Positions 26,185 to 34,486 are shown, counted from the stretch's first letter. The stretch: DNA of 64,000 nt from Streptomyces sp. NBC_00390 (GCF_036057275.1 NZ_CP107945.1:7998001-8062000); one strand, 5' to 3'. Program-made: numbers and translations. The notes: a model not told the origin generated them from the letters alone.

Positions 26185-27210
26185 ATGCGTGTCACCGATG
26201 TATCTGCGCAGCAGTCGCCGGACGCGATGAAGGCGGTCGTCCACCACGCGTACGGGTCACCCGACGCACTCGACATCAGGGAGATCGACAAGCCGGTCCC
26301 CGCCGACGAGGAGGTGCTGATCCGGGTGCATGCGGCCGCCCTCAACGCCGCCGACGCCTTCCTGCTGCGTGGCGAGCCCTTTGCCGTCCGGGCCATGGCG
26401 GGCGGACTGCGTCGGCCGCGGACGAACCATGTCCTCGGCAGGGCCGTGGCCGGGCAGATCGAGGCGGTGGGCAGGAATGTGGCGGGCCTGGAAGTCGGCG
26501 AGCACGTGTACGCGGAATGCGCCGGCACTCTTGCCGAGTACGTCCGCGCCCCCGAACGGTTCGTCGCCACCAAGCCGGCGGCGCTGTCGTTCGAGCAGGC
26601 TGCGACGATCCCGGTGGCCGCCACCGCCGCACTGCAGGGACTTCGCGATCGAGGGCAGGTCCGGCCCGGGCAGCGGGTCCTGATCAACGGTGCCTCGGGT
26701 GGCGTGGGCACATTCGCCGTTCAGATCGCCGCATGGCTCGGCGCCCGCGTCACCGGGGTCTGCGGCACGAGAAACGTCGATCTGGTCAGATCGATCGGCG
26801 CCGATGATGTCATCGACTACACCGGCCAGGACTTCACCACCGCCGAGCAGCGCTACGACGTCATCCTCGACCTTGTCGGCAATCACTCCCTGGCGGCACT
26901 GCGCGGGGCGCTGGCCCCCACGGGGACCCTCGTACTGTCCTCCGGCGGCGGGGGCAGGTGGCTCGGCCCCGCCCGGCGGCTCGCCTCGGCGCTCGTCGTC
27001 GCTCCGTTCGTACGCCAGCGGCTGCGCCCGTTCGCGGCGACACAGGACAAGGATGACTTGATCTTGCTCAAGGAGCTCGCCGAGTCAGGAGCGATCAGGC
27101 CGGTCATCGACCGTACCTATCCGCTCGGCCACGCCGTGGAAGCCATGCGGCGCCTCGGCGACGGGCACGTCGCCGGCAAACTCGTGATCACCATGAACGA
27201 TGCCCAGTGA
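26185..27210 (+). CDS. Zinc-independent MDR oxidoreductase (quinone reductase-like)
   Basis: 341 residues from ATG 26185 (GAGAGG upstream). MKAVVHHAYGSPDALDIREI opens the medium-chain dehydrogenase fold and HVLGRAVAGQIEAVGRNVAG follows. The cofactor motif is RVLINGASGGVGTFAVQIAA with the family LGARVTGVCGT end. Catalytic zinc cysteines are absent, as in NADPH:quinone oxidoreductases. Probably reduces quinones or enones; induced through the divergent TetR protein. Confidence 0.92.
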   Translation: MRVTDVSAQQSPDAMKAVVHHAYGSPDALDIREIDKPVPADEEVLIRVHAAALNAADAFLLRGEPFAVRAMAGGLRRPRTNHVLGRAVAGQIEAVGRNVAGLEVGEHVYAECAGTLAEYVRAPERFVATKPAALSFEQAATIPVAATAALQGLRDRGQVRPGQRVLINGASGGVGTFAVQIAAWLGARVTGVCGTRNVDLVRSIGADDVIDYTGQDFTTAEQRYDVILDLVGNHSLAALRGALAPTGTLVLSSGGGGRWLGPARRLASALVVAPFVRQRLRPFAATQDKDDLILLKELAESGAIRPVIDRTYPLGHAVEAMRRLGDGHVAGKLVITMNDAQ

Positions 27211-27238
27211 CAGCTTCCGCGGGGGCTTCGGCCGCCGG

Positions 27239-27832
27239 CTACACGGGGCGCGGATGCGGTGGCTGCCGCAGGGCGCGGATGGTGCCGGGAAGCGGAAGGG
27301 TTGCCCAGACCGTCTTTCCGCGCGGCGGCGTACGGGACCAGGACCAGCTGTCGCTGAGTGCGTCGATCAGCGCAAGCCCCCGGCCCCCGGGTGCCGAGGT
27401 GCCGGCGTTGCGCCGCCGCGGCGGGTCCGGGCTGGGGTCGGCCACGGCGCAGACCAGGTGCCCGGGATGGCGGAAGAGGCCCAGCCAGAGGGGGTAGTCC
27501 GTGGGGTCCGCCGGAGCGGGCGCCAGCGCATGCTGGACGGCGTTGGCCACGAGCTCGCTGACGACGAGTTCCGCGTCAGGCGCGAGCGGCTGCAGCGCCC
27601 ATCTGTCGAGGGTCAAGCCGACGAACTGCCGTGCCTGCCGGGCGTTCTGGAGCTGACCGTCCAGTCCGCAGGCGGCGAACAGGCCTGGGCCCGGGCATTC
27701 TTCGAAACCGGGAGCCACAGGGTCCGCGGGCAGGCCCTGCGACAGCGCCGCCGTCCCGCGATCGGCGTGGCCGAGCAGCGGCACCTCTTGGTCGAACCTC
27801 GTCGCGGAAGAGGCTGACATGTGAATCGTCAC
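27239..27832 (-). CDS. HATPase_c (RsbW/anti-sigma-like) ATP-binding protein
   Basis: 197 residues from GTG 27832 (AGGGGG upstream). The GHKL ATPase motifs are visible: DAELVVSELVANAVQHALAP (N box), LVCAVADPSPDPPRR (G1 box) and APGGRGLALIDALSDSWSWS (G2 box). Such short stand-alone ATPases act as anti-sigma or switch kinases. Divergent from a DUF397 gene and an XRE regulator, the arrangement of whiJ/abaA-type developmental cassettes of Streptomyces. Confidence 0.9.
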   Translation of the reverse strand: MTIHMSASSATRFDQEVPLLGHADRGTAALSQGLPADPVAPGFEECPGPGLFAACGLDGQLQNARQARQFVGLTLDRWALQPLAPDAELVVSELVANAVQHALAPAPADPTDYPLWLGLFRHPGHLVCAVADPSPDPPRRRNAGTSAPGGRGLALIDALSDSWSWSRTPPRGKTVWATLPLPGTIRALRQPPHPRPV

Positions 27833-27913
27833 TGGTCATGTCCCCCTGCAGGATTCGGAGTTCGACGCTGCGGCACTCGGTGTGGCACGAGTATTGTCGA
27901 GTGCGCCCTCAGA

Positions 27914-27936
27914 ATGCAATTGCATCCGAGATTGCA
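27914..27936. promoter_or_regulatory. Candidate operator with ATGCAATTGCAT palindrome
   Basis: A perfect 12-bp palindrome (27914-27925) with a further ATTGCA copy at about 27931-27936, one helical turn away in the same orientation. It lies in the divergent promoter region of the ATPase and DUF397 genes; the likely ligand is the XRE protein of the same cassette. Confidence 0.5.
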
Positions 27937-27984
27937 CTGGCCGGTTCCAGGGTGAACGGATGTGCGAAAGGAAAGGGGTTGGGC

Positions 27985-28218
27985 ATGGAGTTCCCCAACG
28001 GCATGCGGGCGGTCGAGCTGAACTCGGTGATCTGGATCAAGAGCAGCCGCAGCAACGCAACAGGAAACTGTGTGGAGATGGCGTGCCTGCCGGGCGGGTA
28101 TGTCGCCGTGCGCAACTCCAGGGATCCGCAGGGACCGGCGCTCGTCTATACCCGGGACGAGATCGCCGCCTTCGTGGCCGGAGCCCGCGAGGGCGATTTC
28201 GACTCGATGATTGGCTGA
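27985..28218 (+). CDS. DUF397 protein of a whiJ-type cassette
   Basis: 77 residues from ATG 27985 (AAGGGG upstream). VIWIKSSRSNATGNCVEMAC followed by GGYVAVRNSRDPQGPALVYT and RDEIAAFVAGAREGDFD is textbook DUF397. Members are small partners of WhiJ-like regulators and are thought to antagonise their DNA binding. It precedes its XRE partner by 90 bases on the same strand. Confidence 0.95.
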   Translation: MEFPNGMRAVELNSVIWIKSSRSNATGNCVEMACLPGGYVAVRNSRDPQGPALVYTRDEIAAFVAGAREGDFDSMIG

Positions 28219-28308
28219 AACACGATGGGTGGCCGACCGGTTGCCCCTGGCCGCTCCCGTCTGTGCTCGATACTGTCGTTGTCCTCTCATAGTCCGCAGG
28301 AGCGCGCG

Positions 28309-29211
28309 ATGGCTGCAGTGGTACCGAGCCCGTCGTTGTTCGTCGAGTCACTGGGGGCGGTCGAGAGCAACCCGACGGCCCTGAAACTGATCCTGGGCGG
28401 CAAGTTGCGAGAGCTGCGGGTCGGCGCCGGGCTCGATCCGTCCGCCGTGGACACCAGGCTCGGCTTCTCCCGGTCGAAGACCAGCCGGATCGAGCTGGGA
28501 CGGCACGGCTGCAAGCCGGCGGACGCCGCGGCTCTGCTGAGCCTGTACGGGGTGAGCGACGAAGAGCGTGTCGCCGAGTTCATGCGGCTTGTGGAGCAGT
28601 CTCGCCGACCGGACTGGTGGCGCTCGTTCAGCGATGTGCTGTCCGACTTCTTCGCTCCACTGGTCGCGTTGGAGGGCGCGGCAGCGACCATTCGTACCTA
28701 CGAGCCGTTCTATGTGCCCGGCCTGCTGCAAACGCCCGCCTACGCCCGGGCGGTCATCCGTTCCGGACCGGCACACCTCTACCCGCATGACGTCGAGCGG
28801 CGGGTGGACCTGAGGCAGGAGCGGCAGCGGCAGCTCGCGCAGCCGGACGCATCGCGTCTGTGGGCGCTCATCGACGAGTCCGTACTGATGCGCACGGTCG
28901 GCGGAGCGGAGGTGATGCGCGAGCAACTCCAGTATCTCGCCTCGATGATGGAGGAGCGCCGCGTGGTCCTGCAGATCGCCCCACTCGACGTGACCGCCTC
29001 GGTCGGTGTCGGCACGGGTGTGACCTACCTGCGCTTCGCGCTGGAGGAGCTCAAGGATGCCGTCTACATCGAGCATCTGACCGACAGTACGTTCAGTCAG
29101 AAACCCCAGATCGTCGAGCAGTACCGCGACATGCTGGACCGGCTCGGCGCCTGCGCGCTCACGCCGAGGGAGTCGATCGCGGTGATACGGGAGCGCCTGG
29201 CCGGCCTCTGA
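28309..29211 (+). CDS. XRE/HTH regulator with DUF5753 domain (WhiJ-like)
   Basis: 300 residues from ATG 28309 (AGGAG upstream). Helix-turn-helix at residues 30-80 (KLRELRVGAGLDPSAVDTRL, then FSRSKTSRIELGRHG). From about residue 110 a DUF5753 domain begins, with TYEPFYVPGLLQTPAYARAV and RQERQRQLAQPDASRLWALI as markers. This two-domain layout is that of WhiJ-family regulators, which work with a DUF397 protein. Transcription ends at a very strong terminator. Confidence 0.95.
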   Translation: MAAVVPSPSLFVESLGAVESNPTALKLILGGKLRELRVGAGLDPSAVDTRLGFSRSKTSRIELGRHGCKPADAAALLSLYGVSDEERVAEFMRLVEQSRRPDWWRSFSDVLSDFFAPLVALEGAAATIRTYEPFYVPGLLQTPAYARAVIRSGPAHLYPHDVERRVDLRQERQRQLAQPDASRLWALIDESVLMRTVGGAEVMREQLQYLASMMEERRVVLQIAPLDVTASVGVGTGVTYLRFALEELKDAVYIEHLTDSTFSQKPQIVEQYRDMLDRLGACALTPRESIAVIRERLAGL

Positions 29212-29216
29212 ACACC

Positions 29217-29267
29217 ACAGCGCTCCGGACGGGACTGCCGCGAAGCGGGTCCCGTCCGGAGCGCTGT
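29217..29267. terminator. Very strong bidirectional hairpin terminator
   Basis: A perfect 19-bp stem beginning ACAGCGCTCCGGACGGGAC with a 13-base loop that contains a further 4-bp CCGC/GCGG stem. It lies between the convergent XRE and DUF574 genes. Confidence 0.9.
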
Positions 29268-29307
29268 AATGCGTCCGCGGACGTGATGCCGTGTCCGCCG
29301 GCGATTT

Positions 29308-30168
29308 TCACGGGATCCTGGCGACGCCACCCCACTCGATCCATTCATCGGTCAGCTGTGTGGGCGCGAGGTCGGAGTCGGGCCGCCAGGTCGACACTTC
29401 CACCAGGCCGGGCTCCAGGATCTCGAGCCCGTTGAAGTACTCGGTCACCTCGTGTTCCTCGCGTACCCGTCCCCAGTGGCCCCCGGTGGCCTCTGCCATG
29501 AAGTCGGTGACGAACTTCCGGATGTCCGGACGGTCGCTGACGAGCTGGCAGACCACGAGGAAGCTTCCCGGCGCGAGGCGTTGGGCGACCTGACGGACGA
29601 GCCCTGCCGGGTCCGATTCGTCAGGAATGCAGTGCAGCACCGATACGAACAGGGCCGCGACCGGTCGGCTGAAATCGATCAGCTTCGTCGTCTCCTCGTG
29701 ACCGAAGATGACGTCGGTGTCCCGCATGTCGGCGTGGATGACGGCGGTGCGGTCGTTCTCCTCCAGCAGAGCCCGGCCATGGGCCAGCACGATCGGGTCG
29801 TTGTCGACGTACACCACGCGTGAGGCCGGATCCACGGCCTGGGCGACCTGGTGGACGTTGTCCTGGGTCGGGAGACCGGAGCCGTGGTCGATGAACTGGC
29901 GCACGCCGTACTCGCTGGCCAGCAGGCGCACCACGCGCTGCAGGAAACGGCGGTTGTTGACCGCCAGCACCTTGGTGCTGGGAACCTGCTGCAGCAGCTG
30001 CTCACAGGCCTCGCGGTCGGACTGGTAGTTGTCGTCGCCTCCCAGCAAGTAGTCGTACATTCGTGCCACGCTGGGCACCTTCGTGTCGATGGCGTCCGGG
30101 CGCCACGACTCGCGTCGCATCCAGTCCTCACCCGCATCTTCGGCTGTCAGGCTGTATCGGGCGACCAT
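29308..30168 (-). CDS. DUF574 family SAM-dependent methyltransferase
   Basis: 286 residues. VPSVARMYDYLLGGDDNYQS is the hallmark opening of the actinomycete DUF574 methyltransferase-like family. It is followed by QFIDHGSGLPTQDNVHQVAQ (SAM loop), VVYVDNDPIVLAHGRALL and the LFVSVLHCIPDESDPAGLV block. These proteins often accompany whiJ-type cassettes, as here. Substrate unknown. Confidence 0.95.
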   Translation of the reverse strand: MVARYSLTAEDAGEDWMRRESWRPDAIDTKVPSVARMYDYLLGGDDNYQSDREACEQLLQQVPSTKVLAVNNRRFLQRVVRLLASEYGVRQFIDHGSGLPTQDNVHQVAQAVDPASRVVYVDNDPIVLAHGRALLEENDRTAVIHADMRDTDVIFGHEETTKLIDFSRPVAALFVSVLHCIPDESDPAGLVRQVAQRLAPGSFLVVCQLVSDRPDIRKFVTDFMAEATGGHWGRVREEHEVTEYFNGLEILEPGLVEVSTWRPDSDLAPTQLTDEWIEWGGVARIP

Positions 30169-30255
30169 GCTATGAGCAGCCTGCAGGGCGATACAGGCGA
30201 TGTTCGCGAGTGAGCAGACGGAGGCACTTTTTTCGGCCAGATCGGCGAGTTGAGG

Positions 30256-30882
30256 TCAGCAGTGGTGGATCGCCACCGGGTGATTCGCGCGGGTTCCGTA
30301 CCCGGGGAACGTCGCCTCGGACCCCGGAGCCACGTGGCGGCACCCGCTCTCGCTGCCGTCCCGGTAGATCACCTGCAACTCGTACGGTGTGCCGCAGTCG
30401 TTGCGGACGAATGTGTACCGCCAGCCGCTGCTGGAGGTGACGCATGTCGGCGCCGTACCGGACGCAGGGGTGTCCGACGAGAATCGGAAGCGGTCGGTAG
30501 TGGTCACGGGCGAGTCCGCCCAGGGTGTGAGGGTGCGGTTCAGGCCCTCCTCCCAGATCACCGAGCCGTCCGGGTTCCTGATGAAGTACTTGTACTGGAC
30601 GGCCGTGCCGGCCGGGAGCGCGGTCTCGCCCGACCACGTCGGATACGCGGCCGCGTCGAGGGGCAGGGCCAGCGCCGGATCCCAGGCTCCCAGAGCCTCC
30701 GCGTCGCCGGTGACGAACACCTGCTGGCCCCAGCTGGTCGACGTCGCGGCACGGAACGTCGACGGAACGCCGCCCCCGGCTGCCGAGGCATGGGCCGGGC
30801 CCGTCTGGACGACGGCTACCAGCAGGAGCGAGAGCAACGCCGGCCGGCCGAGCACATGCCTCTTTCTGGATGAACTGCGCAC
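30256..30882 (-). CDS. Secreted CBM20 starch-binding domain fused to tendamistat-type alpha-amylase inhibitor
   Basis: 208 residues from GTG 30882 (AAAGGGG 8 bases upstream; an earlier GTG at 30900 lacks one). Residues 1-32 are a Sec signal peptide ending PAHASA. Residues 40-136 form a CBM20 domain: QQVFVTGDAEALGAWDPALA with its core tryptophan, then AVQYKYFIRNPDGSVIWEEG. Residues 147-208 match the tendamistat/HAIM inhibitor fold: cysteines at 147, 163, 181 and 208 in the spacing of tendamistat's two disulfides. The inhibitory triplet Trp-Arg-Tyr is at 154-156, seven residues after the first cysteine exactly as in tendamistat. I infer an exported inhibitor tethered to starch granules. CTTGCAG-type repeats upstream suggest co-regulation with amylases. 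Confidence 0.88.
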   Translation of the reverse strand: MRSSSRKRHVLGRPALLSLLLVAVVQTGPAHASAAGGGVPSTFRAATSTSWGQQVFVTGDAEALGAWDPALALPLDAAAYPTWSGETALPAGTAVQYKYFIRNPDGSVIWEEGLNRTLTPWADSPVTTTDRFRFSSDTPASGTAPTCVTSSSGWRYTFVRNDCGTPYELQVIYRDGSESGCRHVAPGSEATFPGYGTRANHPVAIHHC

Positions 30883-30935
30883 GTTCAAAGCCCCTTTCAC
30901 AGCGAGTGGCGTGTCAGCTCGTCCACGTTAGCGAA

Positions 30936-30976
30936 ACTGCAAGTGCTTGTTGCAAGTTTCGGAAAAATCTTGCAGC
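30936..30976 (-). promoter_or_regulatory. Cluster of CTTGCAG/TTGCAAG repeats (MalR/Reg1-type sites)
   Basis: Three related heptamers upstream of the starch-binding inhibitor gene: CTGCAAG (30937-30943), TTGCAAG (30950-30956) and CTTGCAG (30969-30975) on the + strand. The first two are direct repeats 13 bp apart. Established knowledge: repeats of this kind occur in Streptomyces alpha-amylase and maltose-operon promoters and bind the maltose repressor MalR/Reg1. Confidence 0.6.
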
Positions 30977-30979
30977 GCT

Positions 30980-31675
30980 TCACACGCTGAGCGCCGTCCG
31001 AACGGTCTGCTCCGCGCCGGTTCCCCCTTCCCCGGACGAGGTGATGCGCCCCGCCTCCAGGACGTAGTAGCGCTCCGCGGCACGCATGGCGAAGCCGACG
31101 TGCTGCTCGACGAGCAGCACGGACATTCCGCCGCGCCGGGTCACGGCGAGGATCGTCTCCTCGATCTCGGTCACGACAGAGGGCTGGATTCCCTCTGTCG
31201 GCTCGTCGAGGAGCAGCAGTCTCGGACGGGTGATGAGCGCTCGGGCGATGGCGAGCTGCTGACGCTGGCCACCGGAGAGCAGTCCGGCCCGCCGGCCGGT
31301 GAGTTCGCGCAGTACGGGGAAGAGATCCAGGGCGTCGGCGATCGCCGACTTTCCGTCGGGCCGCCCGTCCGCGACGAGGTGGAGGTTCTCGGCCGTGGTG
31401 AGGTGCGGGAAGGACTGCTGGCCCTGGGGTACGTATGCGATGCCGCGCGCGACTCGCCGGTGCGGGGCGAGACGGGTGATGTCCTCGCCGTCGAGCAGCA
31501 CCGTTCCGCTCTTCGGCCTGAGCAGTCCCATGGCCGCCCGCAACAGGGTGCTCTTGCCCGCCCCGTTGTGACCGAGGACCACCGCGACCTTGTTCTCGGG
31601 AACCGACAGCGTCACGCCGTGCAGGACGGGAGAGCGGTCGTAGCCGGCCCGGACGTCGTGGATCTGCAGCATCAT
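30980..31675 (-). CDS. urtE: Urea ABC transporter ATP-binding subunit UrtE
   Basis: 231 residues. Walker A LGHNGAGKSTLLRAAMGLL near residue 35, Q-loop YVPQGQQSFPHLTTAENL, signature LLSGGQRQQLAIARAL, Walker B RLLLLDEPTEGIQPSVV, and the H-loop histidine in VLLVEQHVGFA. The PQGQ-x-FP-LT-EN and EPTEGIQPS patterns are specific to UrtE/LivF-type subunits. Its ATG overlaps the urtD stop (ATGA), so the two ATPases are translationally coupled. Last gene of the operon. Confidence 0.95.
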   Translation of the reverse strand: MMLQIHDVRAGYDRSPVLHGVTLSVPENKVAVVLGHNGAGKSTLLRAAMGLLRPKSGTVLLDGEDITRLAPHRRVARGIAYVPQGQQSFPHLTTAENLHLVADGRPDGKSAIADALDLFPVLRELTGRRAGLLSGGQRQQLAIARALITRPRLLLLDEPTEGIQPSVVTEIEETILAVTRRGGMSVLLVEQHVGFAMRAAERYYVLEAGRITSSGEGGTGAEQTVRTALSV

Positions 31676-32457
31676 GCCTCCTGTGCGGACGGGACGGGTT
31701 CGGCAACGGAGGCGCGGCCGAGGTAGACCTCCTGCACCCGGGGGTCGGCCTGGACGTCGGTGACGGTGCCTTCGCTCAGCACCTTGCCGGCGTGCAGCAC
31801 GCTGACGCTGCTCGCGAAGGACCGCATGAAGTCCATGTCGTGCTCGATGACGACGACCGTGCGTGTACTGTCCTCGTTCACGCGTCGCAGAAGTTCACCC
31901 GTCGCCTCGCGCTCCTCGTGGCTCATTCCCGCCACCGGCTCGTCGAGGAGCAGCAGCCGTACGTCCTGCACCAGCAGCATGCCGATCTCCAGCCACTGCT
32001 TCTGGCCGTGCGCCAGCACACCCGCAGGCCGGTCGCGCAGGCCGGTCAGCCCGGTGGTCTGAAGCACCTCGGCGACCGGCTCCGGCACGCCCCTGCGCCG
32101 CCGGAGCATGGTCAGCGGTCCCCGCCCGGCCCCGGCGGCGATGTCCAGGTTCTGAAGGACGGTCAGCTCTTCGAAGACCGTGGCCGTCTGGAACGTACGC
32201 CCGATCCCGAGGCGGGCAATCCTGTGCACCGCCTTGCCGATGAGTTCCTGCCCGCCGAAGCGGACCGAGCCGGTGGCCCTCACCAGCCCGGAGACCGCGT
32301 CGACCAGCGTGGTCTTCCCGGCACCGTTCGGGCCGATGAGAAACCGCAGATCGCCCGGGCGTACATCCAGGTTCACGCCGTCGACCGCCGTGAAGCCGTC
32401 GAACGACACCCGCAGATCGCGGACGCTCAGCCCGTCGCCCGGCTTGTCGCTGTTCAT
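31672..32457 (-). CDS. urtD: Urea ABC transporter ATP-binding subunit UrtD
   Basis: 261 residues from ATG 32457 (CAGGAGAG upstream). Walker A FLIGPNGAGKTTLVDAVSGL, GRTFQTATVFEELTVLQNL as in UrtD/LivG, then HGQKQWLEIGMLLVQDVRLL and LLDEPVAGMSHEERE. The HGQKQWLEIGM signature is the UrtD variant of the usual LSGGQ. Starts 2 bases after the urtC stop. Confidence 0.95.
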   Translation of the reverse strand: MNSDKPGDGLSVRDLRVSFDGFTAVDGVNLDVRPGDLRFLIGPNGAGKTTLVDAVSGLVRATGSVRFGGQELIGKAVHRIARLGIGRTFQTATVFEELTVLQNLDIAAGAGRGPLTMLRRRRGVPEPVAEVLQTTGLTGLRDRPAGVLAHGQKQWLEIGMLLVQDVRLLLLDEPVAGMSHEEREATGELLRRVNEDSTRTVVVIEHDMDFMRSFASSVSVLHAGKVLSEGTVTDVQADPRVQEVYLGRASVAEPVPSAQEA

Positions 32458-32459
32458 GC

Positions 32460-33602
32460 TCACTCTCCTGTACGGGTACGGGTACGGGTACGGGTACGGC
32501 GACTGCGCAGAACGGCGCCCAGTGACACGAGGCCACCCGGCAGGAAGCCGAGCGCCACGACGAACAGCAGCCCTTGGAGGTACGTCCACGCGCCGGGAAA
32601 GGCGTCGGACAGTGTGCTCTGTGCCCAGGCCACCGCGATCGCGCCGAGCACCGCGCCCAGCAGCGACGCCCGGCCGCCGACGGCCGCGCCGATGACGAAC
32701 CCGATGGACGGTACGACGCCGATCAGAGCGGGCGAGATGATGCCGACGGCCGGCACGAACAGCGCACCGGCGAGGCCGGTCATGCCCGCCGCGACGACAT
32801 ACGCCACGAGCTTGACATGGGCGGGGTTGTAACCGAGGAAGCGGACCCGTTCCTCGGAGTCCCGTACGGCGACGAGGAGTTCGCCGTACCGGCTGACGAA
32901 CAGCGCGCGGGCGGCGGCCATCAGCAACAGCAGGCAGACGGCGATGATGAAGTAGATCATCCGCTGGTTGACGGGGTCGTCGAGGTCGTACCCGAAGAAG
33001 CCCTGGAAGTCGGTGAGTCCGTTGGTGCCGCCGGTGGTCGCCTGCTGTCCGACCAGCCAGATGGCGAGGGCAGCGGCGAGCGCCTGGCTGAGGATCGCGA
33101 AGTACGCACCGCGCACCCCGCGGCGGAAGACGAGGAATCCGAGCAGGGCGGCGACCGCCATCGGCAGCAGCACGGTCGCGGCGAGCGCGAAGGCCGGGTC
33201 GGCGAAGGGCCGCCACCACCAGGGCAGGGCCTCACCGGTTCCGTACAGCTGCATGAAGTCGGGCAGCGCGCCCGGACCGCCGCCCGGCCCCGCCGCGGCG
33301 TCGGTGAGCTTGAGGTGCATGGCCATGGCGTAGCCGCCGAGACCGAAGAAGACGCCCTGGCCGAGGACGAGCATGCCGCCACGGCCCCAGGCCAGACTGA
33401 CGCCGACGGCGACCATCGCCCAGCACAGGTACTTGGCGAGGAGTGCGAGCCGGAAGTCGGACAGGGCGAGCGGCGCCACGCCGAGCAGGAGTACGGCACC
33501 GAGGGCGAATCCGCCGGGGACCCGCAGTCGCCGCAGGGGTGAAGCGGGGACGGCCTCGGCCGAGTCGGGGGCCGAGGCCGGGGGAATCACGGATGTCGTC
33601 AT
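32460..33602 (-). CDS. urtC: Urea ABC transporter permease UrtC
   Basis: 380 residues from ATG 33602, overlapping the urtB stop by ATGA. About ten hydrophobic segments; the LivM/UrtC family markers LAWGRGGMLVLGQGVFFGLG and TNGLTDFQGFFGYDL are present. The C-terminal tail is an unusual RTRTRTRT run created by a TACGGG hexamer repeat in the DNA; change in repeat number would keep the frame and alter only this cytoplasmic tail. Confidence 0.95.
   Translation of the reverse strand: MTTSVIPPASAPDSAEAVPASPLRRLRVPGGFALGAVLLLGVAPLALSDFRLALLAKYLCWAMVAVGVSLAWGRGGMLVLGQGVFFGLGGYAMAMHLKLTDAAAGPGGGPGALPDFMQLYGTGEALPWWWRPFADPAFALAATVLLPMAVAALLGFLVFRRGVRGAYFAILSQALAAALAIWLVGQQATTGGTNGLTDFQGFFGYDLDDPVNQRMIYFIIAVCLLLLMAAARALFVSRYGELLVAVRDSEERVRFLGYNPAHVKLVAYVVAAGMTGLAGALFVPAVGIISPALIGVVPSIGFVIGAAVGGRASLLGAVLGAIAVAWAQSTLSDAFPGAWTYLQGLLFVVALGFLPGGLVSLGAVLRSRRTRTRTRTRTGE
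32471..32500. repeat. Hexamer microsatellite (TACGGG) x5 within urtC 3' end
   Basis: Five consecutive 6-bp units (last one TACGGC) encode the Arg-Thr repeat of the UrtC tail and lie 14 bases before the urtD start codon. Confidence 0.9.
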
Positions 33603-34486
33603 GCCAGGCTCCGGGTGCGCAGTGTGTACAGGCCCTGGGGGCGCCACTGGAGGAAGGCGACGATCGCCACGAGCACGATCACCTTCGCGACGCTGACGGT
33701 CGTGGAGTACTCCAGTACCGACTGGAGAACGCCGAGTACGAAGGCCGTGATCACGCTGCCCTTCAGCCGGCCGATACCGCCGACGACCACCACCAGGAAG
33801 GCGTCGACGATGTAGTTGGTTCCCGTCGTCGGCCCGATCGGCCCGACGAGCGTGAGCGCGACGCCCGCCACGCCCGCCAGTCCGGAGCCGATGAAGAACG
33901 TGATCCGGTCGACCCTGCCGGTGGCGATGCCCGACACCTCGGCGAGATCGCGGTTCTGAACGACGGCCCTGATCCGGCGTCCCAGCGAGGTGAACCGCAG
34001 GACGAGGGTGAGCACGAGAACGGAGAGGAGCGCCAGGGCGAGGATGAACAGCCGGCTGTTCGCGAGCGTGATCCCGTCCGTCACCGAGACGTGCCCGGTG
34101 AGCGCGTCCGGGGCGCGGGTCTGCACATTGGGGGCGCCGAAGAGGTCACGCGCCAGCTGCTGGAGCATCAACGAGACGCCCCAGGTGACCAGCAGCGTGT
34201 CCAGCGGTCTGGTGTACAGGCGCCGGACCAGCAGCCACTCGAGCAGTGCTCCCATCGTCCCGGCGGCGAGGAAGGCCACCGGCAGGGCGACGAGCAGTGA
34301 GACCCCCGCGCCGCTGACGGACTTCTGCAGGACGTACGTGGTGTAGGCGCCGGCCATGATGAACTCGCCGTGCGCCATGTTGATCACACCCATCTGACCG
34401 AAGGTCAGGGTCAGGCCGAGCGCGATGAGCAGGAGTACGGCACCGATGCTGATGCCGGTGAAGGACTGGTTGAGGATGACCGTCAT
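33599..34486 (-). CDS. urtB: Urea ABC transporter permease UrtB
   Basis: 295 residues. The opening ISIGAVLLLIALGLTLTFGQ and MGVINMAHGEFIMAGAYTTY is the UrtB/LivH hallmark. Later VQNRDLAEVSGIATGRVDRI and VVVVGGIGRLKGSVITAF are also conserved. Eight or so membrane helices. Separated from urtA by 117 bases containing a hairpin. Confidence 0.95.
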   Translation of the reverse strand: MTVILNQSFTGISIGAVLLLIALGLTLTFGQMGVINMAHGEFIMAGAYTTYVLQKSVSGAGVSLLVALPVAFLAAGTMGALLEWLLVRRLYTRPLDTLLVTWGVSLMLQQLARDLFGAPNVQTRAPDALTGHVSVTDGITLANSRLFILALALLSVLVLTLVLRFTSLGRRIRAVVQNRDLAEVSGIATGRVDRITFFIGSGLAGVAGVALTLVGPIGPTTGTNYIVDAFLVVVVGGIGRLKGSVITAFVLGVLQSVLEYSTTVSVAKVIVLVAIVAFLQWRPQGLYTLRTRSLA

